Assembly (NCBI GenBank): GCA_934555895.1 | Contig: CAKTFH010000009.1 | Span: 1-64,000 of the forward strand | DNA length: 64,000 nucleotides | DNA from: an uncultured Muribaculaceae bacterium | Lineage (GTDB): Bacteria > Bacteroidota > Bacteroidia > Bacteroidales > Muribaculaceae | Direction: 5' to 3' | Shown: piece after piece, positions 1-9,073 of the stretch | How positions within the stretch are numbered: position 1 is the first letter of the stretch | How the letters are laid out: each line of letters begins with the position of its first letter | Notes under the pieces: generated by a model | Told to the model about the DNA's origin: nothing | The model's input: the letters and a program-made list of their open reading frames with translations, nothing else | The model's database searches: none | Made by a program: the position numbers and the translations under genes

Positions 1-20
1 CGAATAAAAATTGACTCCAC

Positions 21-103
21 CAAATTGTGAGCCAGCTATTTTCAGAAAATTTTTATGTCAAACTGTCAAACACCCGCCTTAGAAAATATCAAATTGTAAG
101 CCA
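21..103. repeat. Direct repeat in AT-rich leader region
   Basis: Positions 21-34 and 90-103 carry nearly the same 14-mer (CAAATTGTGAGCCA and CAAATTGTAAGCCA, one difference), 69 bp apart. They lie in the AT-rich stretch 1-304, where I see no gene. A minus-strand -7-like element (TACCTTTG, 164-171) could serve a divergent gene left of the window. The repeats could be operator half-sites or a remnant of a mobile-element end; nothing visible decides. Confidence 0.35.
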
Positions 104-304
104 ATTGAGAATTTGCACTATTCCATCAAGCAAAAAGCACAAAGATTCTGACGAGATAGCCTACAAAGGTACAAATAATCTTTATAAAACACACTAATAA
201 ATAAAATATTTCGCATAAATTCATTTCCAATCAGTCACAATCTGCCAAAACAGCCTCACTGCGGGTTATTTTCAGCGCTGCCATCAGATGATTTTTGCCT
301 GATA

Positions 305-335
305 TTTGAGGTAAGACTAAAAATTCGTAACTTTG
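305..335 (+). promoter_or_regulatory. Promoter of the folB-obgE gene run
   Basis: TTTG at 305-308 and TAACTTTG at 328-335 are separated by exactly 19 bp. This is the Bacteroidetes housekeeping (sigma-ABfr) -33/-7 arrangement. The expected start of transcription is about 15-20 bp before the folB ATG. It is the only strong promoter I see ahead of the long co-directional run. Confidence 0.75.
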
Positions 336-355
336 TACTTTAATAATAATAAGCC

Positions 356-712
356 ATGGCAATGACCATCACTGTGGAAATCGACCGCATGCGCCTGCGC
401 GCATTCCACGGGCTCCTGCCTCAGGAGCGCCTTGTGGGCAATATGTTCGAGGTTTCGGTGAGCGTGAGCTACCCCGCCGAGCCGGGAGCCGACATCACAC
501 CCGACTCAACGGTGTGCTATGCCGAACTCGCCAATATGGTGAAGAAACGCATGGCCGAACCGTCGGGACTTATCGAGACCGTGGCCCTCGACCTCCGAGA
601 AGCCATCGTGAAGCGTTGGCCGCAAGTTACGTCAGGGTCGGTGCGCGTATCGAAGGTCACGCCGCCTGTGAGCGTGCAGCTCCACTCGGCTTCGGTCACG
701 GTGTCATGGTGA
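356..712 (+). CDS. folB: Dihydroneopterin aldolase
   Basis: Cytosolic folate-pathway enzyme converting 7,8-dihydroneopterin to 6-hydroxymethyl-dihydropterin and glycolaldehyde. The 118-residue length fits the family. The N-terminal segment LRAFHGLLPQER (residues 14-25) matches the conserved pterin-binding region, and Lys100 in VSKV is at the position of the catalytic lysine. The ATG at 356 is followed by a second at 362 (MAMT); either could start. It is the first gene after the 305-335 promoter and precedes an HD-domain gene by 36 bp, so it probably heads the operon. Confidence 0.88.
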   Translation: MAMTITVEIDRMRLRAFHGLLPQERLVGNMFEVSVSVSYPAEPGADITPDSTVCYAELANMVKKRMAEPSGLIETVALDLREAIVKRWPQVTSGSVRVSKVTPPVSVQLHSASVTVSW

Positions 713-748
713 CCGGTTATTCATTCATACAATCACGATAATCAGACT

Positions 749-1384
749 ATGGGCAAAATAGACGCAAAAGCAGTGAAAGACGAGTTCTGTGAACTTCTCC
801 GCTCCACAGGCCGCGAAGGCGTGGAGGGAATGCTCGAGGATATGGAAAGCCAGGGATTTTTCGAGGCTCCCGCCTCGGCCGGCCATCACCTCAATGTGGA
901 GGGCGGCCTGGCAAAACACTCGCTCAACTCATGCAAGGCGGCTCTGGCTGTCTGGGAGAGCATGAAGGCGCTCGAGCCTACGCTTGCCACCGAGGTGAGC
1001 CGCGACAGCATCATCATCGCCACACTGCTCCACGACCTCTGCAAAATCGACATCTACCGCCGCTCGGTGAAAAAACATAAGAACGCTCTCGGACAGTGGG
1101 AGGATGCCGAAGGTTACAGGGTGACATATAAGAACTTCCCCATGGGCCACGGAGAGAAGTCTGTAATTCTCGCCCTCTGCAGCGGCATGGAGCTCTCCGA
1201 CGCCGAAATGCTCGCCATGCGATGGCATATGGGCGCATGGGGCGTGAACCAGAACAGCTTCGAGGACTGCAAGAACTACGATGCAGCCCGCAAACTCTAT
1301 CCTCTGGTGGCCATAGTGCAGACCGGCGACTCGCTCGCCGCAGCCCTCATGGAGCGCGAGGCGGCCGAAATCGACGATCTCTGA
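749..1384 (+). CDS. HD-domain phosphohydrolase-like protein
   Basis: A 211-residue soluble protein with an HD-type metal site: His57 (GGLAKHS), the His95-Asp96 pair in TLLHDLCK, and later histidines around WHMGAWG. The pattern resembles YhaM/metal-dependent phosphohydrolases acting on nucleotides or RNA ends, but the substrate cannot be read from sequence. It sits between folB and rpoN with gaps of 36 and 48 bp, so it is probably cotranscribed. No signal peptide or membrane segment is visible. The family call is solid, the function open. Confidence 0.72.
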   Translation: MGKIDAKAVKDEFCELLRSTGREGVEGMLEDMESQGFFEAPASAGHHLNVEGGLAKHSLNSCKAALAVWESMKALEPTLATEVSRDSIIIATLLHDLCKIDIYRRSVKKHKNALGQWEDAEGYRVTYKNFPMGHGEKSVILALCSGMELSDAEMLAMRWHMGAWGVNQNSFEDCKNYDAARKLYPLVAIVQTGDSLAAALMEREAAEIDDL

Positions 1385-1432
1385 TTCCCCCTTTCATCGG
1401 ATAGTAAACCATACTATATCCTCCATCCGTTT

Positions 1433-2947
1433 ATGAACCGACAGCAACTTTCCACCGACCTGCGACAAACGCAACGGCTCACACCGCTGCAGGTGCAGTT
1501 TGTGCGGATGCTCGAGATGACTGGCCCCGAGGTGGAGGACGAGGTACAGCGCGCGCTCGACGAGATGCCCGCCCTCGAAGCCGTCGATGACAGCTGGGAG
1601 GAGGATACCGACAGCACTCCACACTCTATGACCGAGGACGGAGGCGAGTTTACCGAAACGGCAGGCGAACTTGCCATGGCCGACTATAAGGGAGACGACG
1701 AGGTGCCGGAATATCTCCGCTCCGAGACTTCTCCCGGCGAGGCCGGCGACTTCACCGTCACAGCCGGCAAGCGCCACCGCCAGTTCGACAGCCCTCTCTT
1801 TCAGGAACAGGGCGTGGAAGCCGAAGGCGAAGGACTTACCGACCGACTGATGGCACAGGTGGCCGAGCTGCCCCTCTCCGACACCGACCGCCGTATAGCC
1901 GAATATATCGTGGGGAGCATCGATCCCAACGGCTATATGACCCGCTCGATAAATGCTCTCGCCGACGACCTCGCCATCAACGAGGGGCTCGAGGCTGACA
2001 GCAAGCGCATAAAAGCCGTGTGGGAGAAGGTGCGCCTGCTCGACCCTCCCGGAGTGGCCGCCACCGACTTGCGCGACTGCTTTCTACTGCAGCTCAGGCG
2101 TCTGCCACGCTCTGTGGAGTCGCTCACAGCCATCGAGATAATCGAAAACTACTTCGACCTCTTCTCCAAAAAGCATTTCCACATCATAGCCTCACGGCTT
2201 GAAATTTCGCCCGAGGCCGTCGACAATGCTATAAAGGTAATCTCGCGCCTCGACCCGAAACCGGGCGGCGGAGTGCCCGGCGGGCATCTGGAGCGCCTTT
2301 CGAGCGGCATCACGCCCGATTTTCTGGTGGAAGCCAACGAAGGCGGAGGTTTCACCATCACCTCGCTCAGCCGCGTGCCGGGCCTGAGAGTGGAGAGCTC
2401 ATTTGCAGAAGAATCGGCCGACTCGCTCCGCGGCGAGGGCTCACGCATCGAGGAGGCACGCGCCTTCCTGCGCGCCAAGCGCGACGACGCCCGCAACTTC
2501 ATCCGCGTGCTCGACATGCGCAACTCAACAATGTATCGTGTCACCGAAGCGATAGTGCGGCTCCAGAGCCGGTTTTTCACCACCGGCGATGAAGAGGACA
2601 TCCGACCCATGGTGCTCCGCGATGTGGCCGCCATCACGGGGCTCGACCTCTCGGTGATTTCGCGCGCCACCCAGGGCAAATATGTGGCAACCACAGGCGG
2701 TGTGTACCCGCTGAAGAAATTCTTCAACGAGCGCATACGCCGCGAGGAGGACTCGCCAGTGACCTACAACAAGGTCATGGCCCTCATACGCTCGGCCGTG
2801 GAAAACGAAGACAAGACGCATCCGCTGAGCGACCGCGTGATTACCGACCGCCTGGCGGCCGAAGGACTCGACATTGCGCGCCGCACGGTAGCGAAATACC
2901 GCGAGGCACTCGGCATACCCGTGGCCCGTCTCAGAAAGAAAAATTAG
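1433..2947 (+). CDS. rpoN: RNA polymerase sigma-54 factor
   Basis: Sigma-54 subunit that directs RNA polymerase to -24/-12 promoters and needs AAA+ activators. The 504 residues show the family order: a glutamine/leucine-rich N-terminal activator-interacting region (RQTQRLTPLQVQFVRML), an acidic linker, a core-binding domain, a helix-turn-helix, and the C-terminal RpoN box ARRTVAKYRE that reads the -24 element. Length is normal and all regions are present, so it should be active. No enhancer-binding activator is encoded in this window, so its targets lie elsewhere. Confidence 0.95.
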   Translation: MNRQQLSTDLRQTQRLTPLQVQFVRMLEMTGPEVEDEVQRALDEMPALEAVDDSWEEDTDSTPHSMTEDGGEFTETAGELAMADYKGDDEVPEYLRSETSPGEAGDFTVTAGKRHRQFDSPLFQEQGVEAEGEGLTDRLMAQVAELPLSDTDRRIAEYIVGSIDPNGYMTRSINALADDLAINEGLEADSKRIKAVWEKVRLLDPPGVAATDLRDCFLLQLRRLPRSVESLTAIEIIENYFDLFSKKHFHIIASRLEISPEAVDNAIKVISRLDPKPGGGVPGGHLERLSSGITPDFLVEANEGGGFTITSLSRVPGLRVESSFAEESADSLRGEGSRIEEARAFLRAKRDDARNFIRVLDMRNSTMYRVTEAIVRLQSRFFTTGDEEDIRPMVLRDVAAITGLDLSVISRATQGKYVATTGGVYPLKKFFNERIRREEDSPVTYNKVMALIRSAVENEDKTHPLSDRVITDRLAAEGLDIARRTVAKYREALGIPVARLRKKN

Positions 2948-2997
2948 AGCATCGTTTCTAAATAACGCAACTTCAACATCATCTCAACCATAAACCG

Positions 2998-3642
2998 ATG
3001 AAAACCATCAACACCATAGCCCGCATATTCTCGGCAGTGTTCTCACCCCTCCTGATGGGCACCTACGGCATACTTATAGCCATGTGGTTCTCATACCTCT
3101 GCTACAGCCCCGAAAGAGCCAAGCTCACCGTGATTGCCGTCACATTCGCCGCCACATGCGTTCTGCCTGTCATAGCAATCTTCCTGCTCTCACGCACAGG
3201 AGTGGTGAAAGACCCGATTCTCAACGAGCGCACTGACCGCACATGGCCCTACATCCTGTGCGGATTCTGCTATCTCGGCACCGGCATCTACTACCACTTC
3301 GTGCACGCGCCGCTTTGGATGTCGATGTTCATGTACGGTGCCACAGTTGCCCTTGTGATACTCACCATCGTGAACCGCTGGTGGAAAATCTCGGGCCACG
3401 CCACTGGCATGGGTGCACTCTGCGGCATGATGTTTTTCCTCATGACGAGCGCCAACACCGTGAGCGACATCGAGTGGGAGTTTCTCGCCACCGTGTTGCT
3501 CGCCGGATGCGTGTGCACATCGCGCCTGATTCTCAAGCGCCACACACTCATGCAGGTGGCCGCGGGCTTTCTCAACGGTTTCGTGTGCATATTCCTCCCG
3601 GCATTCCTTACCCACGGCATGAATGTGCCCTCGTTCCAGTAA
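2998..3642 (+). CDS. Polytopic membrane protein, possibly PAP2-like
   Basis: A 214-residue integral membrane protein with about six hydrophobic segments. The segment GHATGMGALCGMMFF resembles the last helix of PAP2-type lipid phosphatases, but the other PAP2 signature motifs (KX6RP, PSGH) are not evident, so catalytic function is doubtful. It lies 50 bp after rpoN and 29 bp before purE, on the same strand. Proteins of this shape are common in Bacteroidales as hypothetical membrane proteins. I would not assign an activity. Confidence 0.6.
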   Translation: MKTINTIARIFSAVFSPLLMGTYGILIAMWFSYLCYSPERAKLTVIAVTFAATCVLPVIAIFLLSRTGVVKDPILNERTDRTWPYILCGFCYLGTGIYYHFVHAPLWMSMFMYGATVALVILTIVNRWWKISGHATGMGALCGMMFFLMTSANTVSDIEWEFLATVLLAGCVCTSRLILKRHTLMQVAAGFLNGFVCIFLPAFLTHGMNVPSFQ

Positions 3643-3671
3643 ACAACTAATCGATTCACATATACCTTACA

Positions 3672-4184
3672 ATGACTATGACACCCCTTGTAAGCATAAT
3701 AATGGGAAGCACATCCGACCTTCCCGTGATGAAGAAAGCAGCCGACTTTCTCAACTCCATGCAGATACCTTTTGAAATGCTTGCCCTGTCGGCACACCGC
3801 ACCCCCGAGGAGGTGGCCGATTTCGCAGCCAAAGCCGCGCCCCGCGGCGTGAAGGTGATAATCGCCGGAGCAGGCATGTCGGCCGCCCTTCCCGGCGTAA
3901 TCGCCGCCATCACCCCTCTGCCCGTAATCGGCGTGCCCCTGGGCGCCACCCTCATGGGCCAGGACGCCCTGCTCTCCGTAGCCCAGATGCCCCCGGGCAT
4001 CCCCGTGGCCGCCACCGGCATCGACGGCGCCATGAATGCCGCGGTGCTTGCAACCCGCATCCTCGCCCTCACCGACGGGGAGATAGCCACCCGCTACAAC
4101 GCCTGGCGCGAAGGTCTCGGCCAGAAAATCGTAAAGGCGAACGCCGACCTCCGCGAAGTGCACTACGATTTCAAGACCAACTGA
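3672..4184 (+). CDS. purE: N5-carboxyaminoimidazole ribonucleotide mutase
   Basis: Class I PurE of de novo purine synthesis, moving the carboxylate of N5-CAIR to give CAIR. The 170 residues contain the expected MGSTSDLPVMKKA loop near residue 14, the catalytic SAHRTPE segment near residue 39, and the GAGMSAALPG active-site loop. No purK is adjacent, so the partner must be elsewhere. It is followed by ispG after 40 bp; the pairing with an isoprenoid gene is not functional, just a shared housekeeping transcript. Confidence 0.95.
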   Translation: MTMTPLVSIIMGSTSDLPVMKKAADFLNSMQIPFEMLALSAHRTPEEVADFAAKAAPRGVKVIIAGAGMSAALPGVIAAITPLPVIGVPLGATLMGQDALLSVAQMPPGIPVAATGIDGAMNAAVLATRILALTDGEIATRYNAWREGLGQKIVKANADLREVHYDFKTN

Positions 4185-4224
4185 CCGTCACATTACCCCT
4201 ACAGCAAAAGTTAAACGACCGCAT

Positions 4225-5892
4225 ATGAGCGTTTTCGACTATCACCGCCGCCAGTCATCGGTGACACACATAGGCGATGTGCCCACCGGAGGCGACTTCC
4301 CCATCCGTCTCCAGTCGATGAACAACACCTCCACCACCGACATCGATGGTTCGGTGGCACAGGCCCTGCGCATCGCCGCGGCCGGTGCCGACATCGACCG
4401 TCTCACCGCCCAGGGCGAGCGCGAAGCCGCAGCCATGGGCGAAATCCGCACCCGCATGCGTCAGGCCGGATGCAACATGCCGCTGGTGGCCGACATCCAC
4501 TTCAATCCGCGTGCGGCATTCGCCGCCGCAAAGGTTGTCGACAAGGTGCGCATCAACCCGGGTAACTTCGTGGACCCCGGCCGCACATTTGTGAAACTCG
4601 AGTTCACCGACGAGGAGTATGCCCGCGAGCTCGACAGGATAGAGCAGACCTTCGGTCCGTTCCTCGAACTGTGCAAGAAGCACGGCACCGCAGTGCGAAT
4701 AGGAGTAAACCATGGTTCGCTCAGCGACCGCATCATGAGCCGCTACGGCGACACACCCGCCGGAATGGTAGAGAGCGCCATGGAGTTCCTGCGTGTGGCT
4801 CGCCGCCACGACTTCACCGACATCGTCATCTCCATCAAAGCCAGCAACACCGTGGTGATGGTGCACACCGTGCGCCTGCTGGTACAGGCCATGGATGCCG
4901 AGCATATGCACTTTCCGCTGCACCTCGGTGTCACCGAGGCCGGCGACGGCGAGGATGGCCGCGTGCGTTCAGCGGCCGGCATAGGCACACTGCTTGCCGA
5001 AGGCATAGGCGACACCATCAGGGTGTCGCTCAGCGAGGAGCCCGAGTGCGAGATTCCCGTGGCGCGCGAACTTGTCGACTACATCACAGCCCGCGCCTCG
5101 GCACCCTCTATCAATGCCAGTGCAATGCCCGGCTTCGCCGACATCGACCCCACGCACCGGCGCGCCACCGAAGCCGTGGGCATCTGCGGAGGCGACAACG
5201 TGCCGGTGGTGACCGGTCTCGACGCTCTTGAACCTGAAAAACTCGTCAAGGCCGATGCCTCCGACATCATCTCCGGAACTTTCAACCCAGCCGACGCAAA
5301 GGGCAAAATATTGGTTGTAAGCAGCTCGCACGCCAATCCGGTAGGCGAAATCGAAGCCGCCGTGCACACTCTGATGCTCGCAGGATGCAACACGCCCGTC
5401 ATTGCCTCACTGAGCTACGACGAACTCCCCAAAGAGAAGGTGACGGTGCGTGCCGCCGCCGATTTCGGCACGCTGTTCATGCACGGTATAATCGACGGTA
5501 TCGACCTATATGCCGACACCCTTACCGAAGAGGAGCGTAACCGTCTGGCTCTCGGCATACTGCAGGCCGTGCGCCGCAGGGTGAGCAAGACCGAGTTCGT
5601 AAGCTGTCCCGGATGCGGACGCACCATGTTCGACCTCGCCGACACCGTGCATCATGTGAAAGAGGCCACCAGCCACCTCAAAGGTCTGAAAATAGCCGTG
5701 ATGGGCTGCATAGTCAACGGCCCGGGCGAGATGGCCGACGCCGACTACGGCTACGTGGGCGCCGCACGCGGCAAGATATCACTCTACCGCAGCAAGACTC
5801 CGGTAATCAAAAACATACCCTCCGAGCAGGCCGTCGATGCCCTTGTGGAGCTCCTCAAGGCCGACGGGGTATGGAAAGAGCCAACCGAATAA
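4225..5892 (+). CDS. ispG: 4-Hydroxy-3-methylbut-2-en-1-yl diphosphate synthase (long type)
   Basis: Fe-S enzyme of the MEP isoprenoid pathway, reducing MEcPP to HMBPP. The N-terminal TIM barrel includes VADIHFNPRAA and RINPGN, and the C-terminal reductase part carries the 4Fe-4S cysteines in SCPGCGRTMFDL and MGCIVNGPGE. At 555 residues it is far longer than the ~370-residue E. coli protein. It is the three-domain form with an inserted domain between barrel and Fe-S domain that occurs in plants, Bacteroidetes and Chlamydiae. ispD of the same pathway lies at 21205. Confidence 0.95.
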   Translation: MSVFDYHRRQSSVTHIGDVPTGGDFPIRLQSMNNTSTTDIDGSVAQALRIAAAGADIDRLTAQGEREAAAMGEIRTRMRQAGCNMPLVADIHFNPRAAFAAAKVVDKVRINPGNFVDPGRTFVKLEFTDEEYARELDRIEQTFGPFLELCKKHGTAVRIGVNHGSLSDRIMSRYGDTPAGMVESAMEFLRVARRHDFTDIVISIKASNTVVMVHTVRLLVQAMDAEHMHFPLHLGVTEAGDGEDGRVRSAAGIGTLLAEGIGDTIRVSLSEEPECEIPVARELVDYITARASAPSINASAMPGFADIDPTHRRATEAVGICGGDNVPVVTGLDALEPEKLVKADASDIISGTFNPADAKGKILVVSSSHANPVGEIEAAVHTLMLAGCNTPVIASLSYDELPKEKVTVRAAADFGTLFMHGIIDGIDLYADTLTEEERNRLALGILQAVRRRVSKTEFVSCPGCGRTMFDLADTVHHVKEATSHLKGLKIAVMGCIVNGPGEMADADYGYVGAARGKISLYRSKTPVIKNIPSEQAVDALVELLKADGVWKEPTE

Positions 5893-5898
5893 CCGCCG

Positions 5899-7128
5899 AT
5901 GCCAGCCAATGCCATAAGCCAGTTCACTCTGCCGGGCGGCCTACGCCTGGTGTGCCTGCATGTGCGCCGTCCGGTGGGCATCTTCGGTTTCACCGTAGCC
6001 GCCGGCAGCCGCCACGAGCTCACCCCCGACATGCACGGGCTGGCGCATTTCGTGGAGCACACCATCTTCAAGGGCACAGCCAAACGACGCGCCTGCCACA
6101 TCAACAGCCGCATGGAGGCTGTGGGAGGCGAGCTCAACGCCTTCACCACCAAGGAGGAAATCACATTCTACAGCGTGTTTCCACGGGGCAATATGCAGCG
6201 CGCGGCTGAACTTTTGGCCGACCTCGCCGTCAACGCCTCGTTTCCTGCCCGTGAGCTCGAAAAAGAAAGTGAGGTGGTGCGCGAGGAGATAAGCAGCTAT
6301 CTCGACACCCCATCGGAACTGGTGTTCGACGAATTCGAGAATCTTCTTTTCGAGGGCACATCGCTCGGCCATGCCATTCTCGGCACAGAAGAGAGCCTAA
6401 AGGGCTTTACCTCAGAGGTGTGTCTCAACTACGTGAAGCGGCATTTCACCGCGGCCGACATGGTGCTATTCTACGCAGGCAGCGAATCGCCCGAGCGTGT
6501 AAGAGCCACAGTCGAGCGGCTTTTCGCCGCACTCCCCCGCACAGAGGCGGCAGCCGACTCAATTTCACCAATCGGACCGGCCCGTGAACCGTTCAACATC
6601 GCCCGAGCCATCGACTCACACCAGGCCCACACGGTGATGGGTGTGCGAGTGCCGGGGCAGTTCGCCCCGGAGCGCCCTGCGCTGTCGCTGCTCACTAACA
6701 TCATCGGAGGTCCGGGCATGAACTCCCGCCTCAACACCGAGCTACGCGAGCACCGCGGACTTGTCTATTCGGCCGACGCATCACTTTCGCTCATGGCCGA
6801 CTGCGGCCTTTTCACAGCCTATTTCGGCTGCCATCCCGACGACACGGAGCGTTGCTCCGAACTCACCCTCGGCATCATCCGCGACCTTGCGTCAAACCCA
6901 CTCACCCCGCGACGGCTCGCGGCAGCCAAGAAGCAGTATCTCGGGCAGCTCGCCGTAGCCGCCGACTCGCTCGAGCAGAACGCGCTGTCGATAGCCCACT
7001 CGCAGCTAATCGCCGGACGCATACCCTCGCCGGAACAGACTGTGGCCGAAATCAACGCCCTCACGGCCGACGACCTGATGCATGCCGCCTCACTTCTGCT
7101 TTCGCCATCAACGCTTACACTCAGATAA
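5899..7128 (+). CDS. M16 family zinc peptidase
   Basis: A processing-peptidase/insulinase-like metalloprotease. The inverted zinc motif HFVEH is at residues 50-54, with the distal glutamate in the SEVVREE segment about 75 residues on. At 409 residues it is a single half-barrel unit that would dimerise, like mitochondrial-type processing peptidases. No signal peptide is apparent, suggesting cytoplasmic action, although some homologues are periplasmic. It starts 6 bp after ispG and ends 6 bp before the 2-epimerase gene, so translation is probably coupled. The substrate is unknown. Confidence 0.88.
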   Translation: MPANAISQFTLPGGLRLVCLHVRRPVGIFGFTVAAGSRHELTPDMHGLAHFVEHTIFKGTAKRRACHINSRMEAVGGELNAFTTKEEITFYSVFPRGNMQRAAELLADLAVNASFPARELEKESEVVREEISSYLDTPSELVFDEFENLLFEGTSLGHAILGTEESLKGFTSEVCLNYVKRHFTAADMVLFYAGSESPERVRATVERLFAALPRTEAAADSISPIGPAREPFNIARAIDSHQAHTVMGVRVPGQFAPERPALSLLTNIIGGPGMNSRLNTELREHRGLVYSADASLSLMADCGLFTAYFGCHPDDTERCSELTLGIIRDLASNPLTPRRLAAAKKQYLGQLAVAADSLEQNALSIAHSQLIAGRIPSPEQTVAEINALTADDLMHAASLLLSPSTLTLR

Positions 7129-7134
7129 TAAAAC

Positions 7135-8358
7135 ATGTCAGCACACAGCACCACCGATACCGACCGCTCACGACGCATAGCCGTGGTCACCTCCACACGC
7201 GCCGACTGGGGCCTGCTCCACGGAGTGGTCCGCGAGCTGCAGGCCATGGAGGGTGTGACACCTCTTGTGGTGGCCACCAACATGCACCTCAACCCCGACT
7301 TCGGTATGACTGTAAATGAAATCGAAGCCGACGGCATCCCGGTGGCCGCACGTGTACCGATGCATGCAGCCGACACATCGCCTCAGGCTGTGGCTGTCTC
7401 CACAGCGCAATGCCTCGAAGGCATGGCCGAGGCTTTCGCGCGGCTGCAACCAGACATGGTGCTGATACTCGGCGACCGCTACGAGATGCTTGCCGTGGCC
7501 ACAGCAGCGACTGTGATGCGCATCCCGCTGGCACACATCGCTGGCGGCGAAGTGTCGGAGGGCGCCTTCGACGACAATATCCGCCATGCGCTCACCAAGC
7601 TCTCCTCGCTCCATTTCACCGCCACCGACGATTATCGCCGCCGTGTGATACAGATGGGCGAACAGCCCTCGCATGTGATTTACGCCGGCGCGCTCGGAGT
7701 GGAGAATCTGATGGACCTTCCCGATGAAGTTCCATTGGACGAACTTGAGGCTTTCACCGGTGTTCCCCTCACACAGGATACACTGCTGGTGACATACCAT
7801 CCGGCCACACTCGACACGGCCGAAACTCCCGCCAACCGCTGTCGGGCGCTCCTTGATGCCCTTGACCGTTTCCCGCAGTCGCCGGTCCTGATCACCTATC
7901 CCAACAACGACCCCGGAGGAGCCGAAATCATCGCCCTCATCGACGAATACGCGAAGAAACACCCCGGCAGATGCAGCGTAGTGCCGTCGCTGGGGCGCCG
8001 CCGCTATCTGTCGGCACTGAAACATATCGGAGCCGTGGTGGGCAACTCATCGAGCGGCATAGTGGAGGTGCCGTCGGCCGGCATACCAACCGTCGACATC
8101 GGCATACGGCAGCGCGGACGCACCGCCTCCGACTCTGTGATACACTGCGGCGACTCAGCTGATGAAATAGCTGTAGCCATCGCCCTGGCTCTCTCGCCGC
8201 AGGGCCGTGAGCGCGCTGAAAAGGCGAAAAATCCATATTGCAAGCCCGGCACCGCCGCCCTCATAGCCCGCACCTTAGCTGAAACCCCACTCACATCGCT
8301 CGCTCCGAAGCGGTTCTACGACATTCCCGTTAATCCAGACTCACAATCAGCCCTATGA
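7135..8358 (+). CDS. UDP-GlcNAc 2-epimerase, hydrolysing (NeuC/LegG type)
   Basis: A GT-B-fold enzyme that opens a UDP- (or GDP-) activated N-acetylhexosamine and releases the free C2-epimer, the hexose precursor of nonulosonic acids. The N-terminal TSTRADWGLL motif is characteristic of the NeuC/LegG subgroup, with GDRYEMLAVA, HIAGGE and the NSSSGIVEVPS nucleotide-binding stretch following. It overlaps the cytidylyltransferase gene by 4 bp. Whether the product is ManNAc or a 2,4-diacetamido sugar cannot be decided; the nucleotidyltransferase two genes on favours a legionaminate-type route. Confidence 0.85.
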   Translation: MSAHSTTDTDRSRRIAVVTSTRADWGLLHGVVRELQAMEGVTPLVVATNMHLNPDFGMTVNEIEADGIPVAARVPMHAADTSPQAVAVSTAQCLEGMAEAFARLQPDMVLILGDRYEMLAVATAATVMRIPLAHIAGGEVSEGAFDDNIRHALTKLSSLHFTATDDYRRRVIQMGEQPSHVIYAGALGVENLMDLPDEVPLDELEAFTGVPLTQDTLLVTYHPATLDTAETPANRCRALLDALDRFPQSPVLITYPNNDPGGAEIIALIDEYAKKHPGRCSVVPSLGRRRYLSALKHIGAVVGNSSSGIVEVPSAGIPTVDIGIRQRGRTASDSVIHCGDSADEIAVAIALALSPQGRERAEKAKNPYCKPGTAALIARTLAETPLTSLAPKRFYDIPVNPDSQSAL

Positions 8359-9056
8359 CACCGCTTATCATCATACCCGCCCGCGGAGGCAGCAAAGGCA
8401 TCCCCGGCAAGAACATCAAACCGCTCGCCGGCAAACCGCTGATAGCCTACAGCATCGACATGGCGAAGCAGGTATGCCTCAGCCGCAATCTTCCTTTCAG
8501 CAATATTATGGTGAGCACCGACAGCGACCGCATAGCAGATGTGGCACGCGGCTGCGGCATCGAGGTAACATATATGCGTCCGGCCGAACTGGCCACCGAC
8601 ACCGCCGGCTCACGCGAGATGATGCTTGACGCCGCCCGCTGGGCTCGCGAAAACGGCATCGGCTTCGATTATATACTCCTTCTGCAGCCCACCTCGCCGC
8701 TGCGCACTCTTGAGGACACCCTCGCCTGCATGGAGGCCTACGAGCGCGAACTGCCCGATATGGCGGTCACAGTGAAGGAGGCTTCGGCCAACCCCTACTA
8801 CAACTGCTTCGAGACCGGCGCCGACGGCAGCCTGCATATCTCCAAAGGAGAAGGGCTCTACACCCGCCGTCAGGACGCCCCCAAGGCGTGGGAAATGAAC
8901 GGAGCCGTGTATGCCATCAACCCCGACAGCCTCAGTGCGATGCCGATGGGGAACTTCCCGCGGCGCATTCCCGTGGAGATGCCCGCCTCACGCTCCGTCG
9001 ACCTCGACACGCCTCTCGACTGGGCCATCGCAGAAGCCATAATCGCAAACCGCTAA
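8355..9056 (+). CDS. Acylneuraminate-type cytidylyltransferase
   Basis: CMP-sugar synthetase that activates a nonulosonic acid with CTP. The 233-residue protein starts with IIPARGGSKGIPGKNIKPLAG, the CTP-binding signature of NeuA/LegF/PseF enzymes, and contains STDSDRIADVA and LLQPTSPLRT. It is a single-domain form. It overlaps the upstream epimerase gene by 4 bp and precedes the CBS-nucleotidyltransferase by 17 bp. No synthase (NeuB/LegI) is encoded nearby, so its substrate must come from an enzyme encoded outside the window. Confidence 0.86.
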   Translation: MTPLIIIPARGGSKGIPGKNIKPLAGKPLIAYSIDMAKQVCLSRNLPFSNIMVSTDSDRIADVARGCGIEVTYMRPAELATDTAGSREMMLDAARWARENGIGFDYILLLQPTSPLRTLEDTLACMEAYERELPDMAVTVKEASANPYYNCFETGADGSLHISKGEGLYTRRQDAPKAWEMNGAVYAINPDSLSAMPMGNFPRRIPVEMPASRSVDLDTPLDWAIAEAIIANR

Positions 9057-9073
9057 ACCTCCCCTCCACCACA

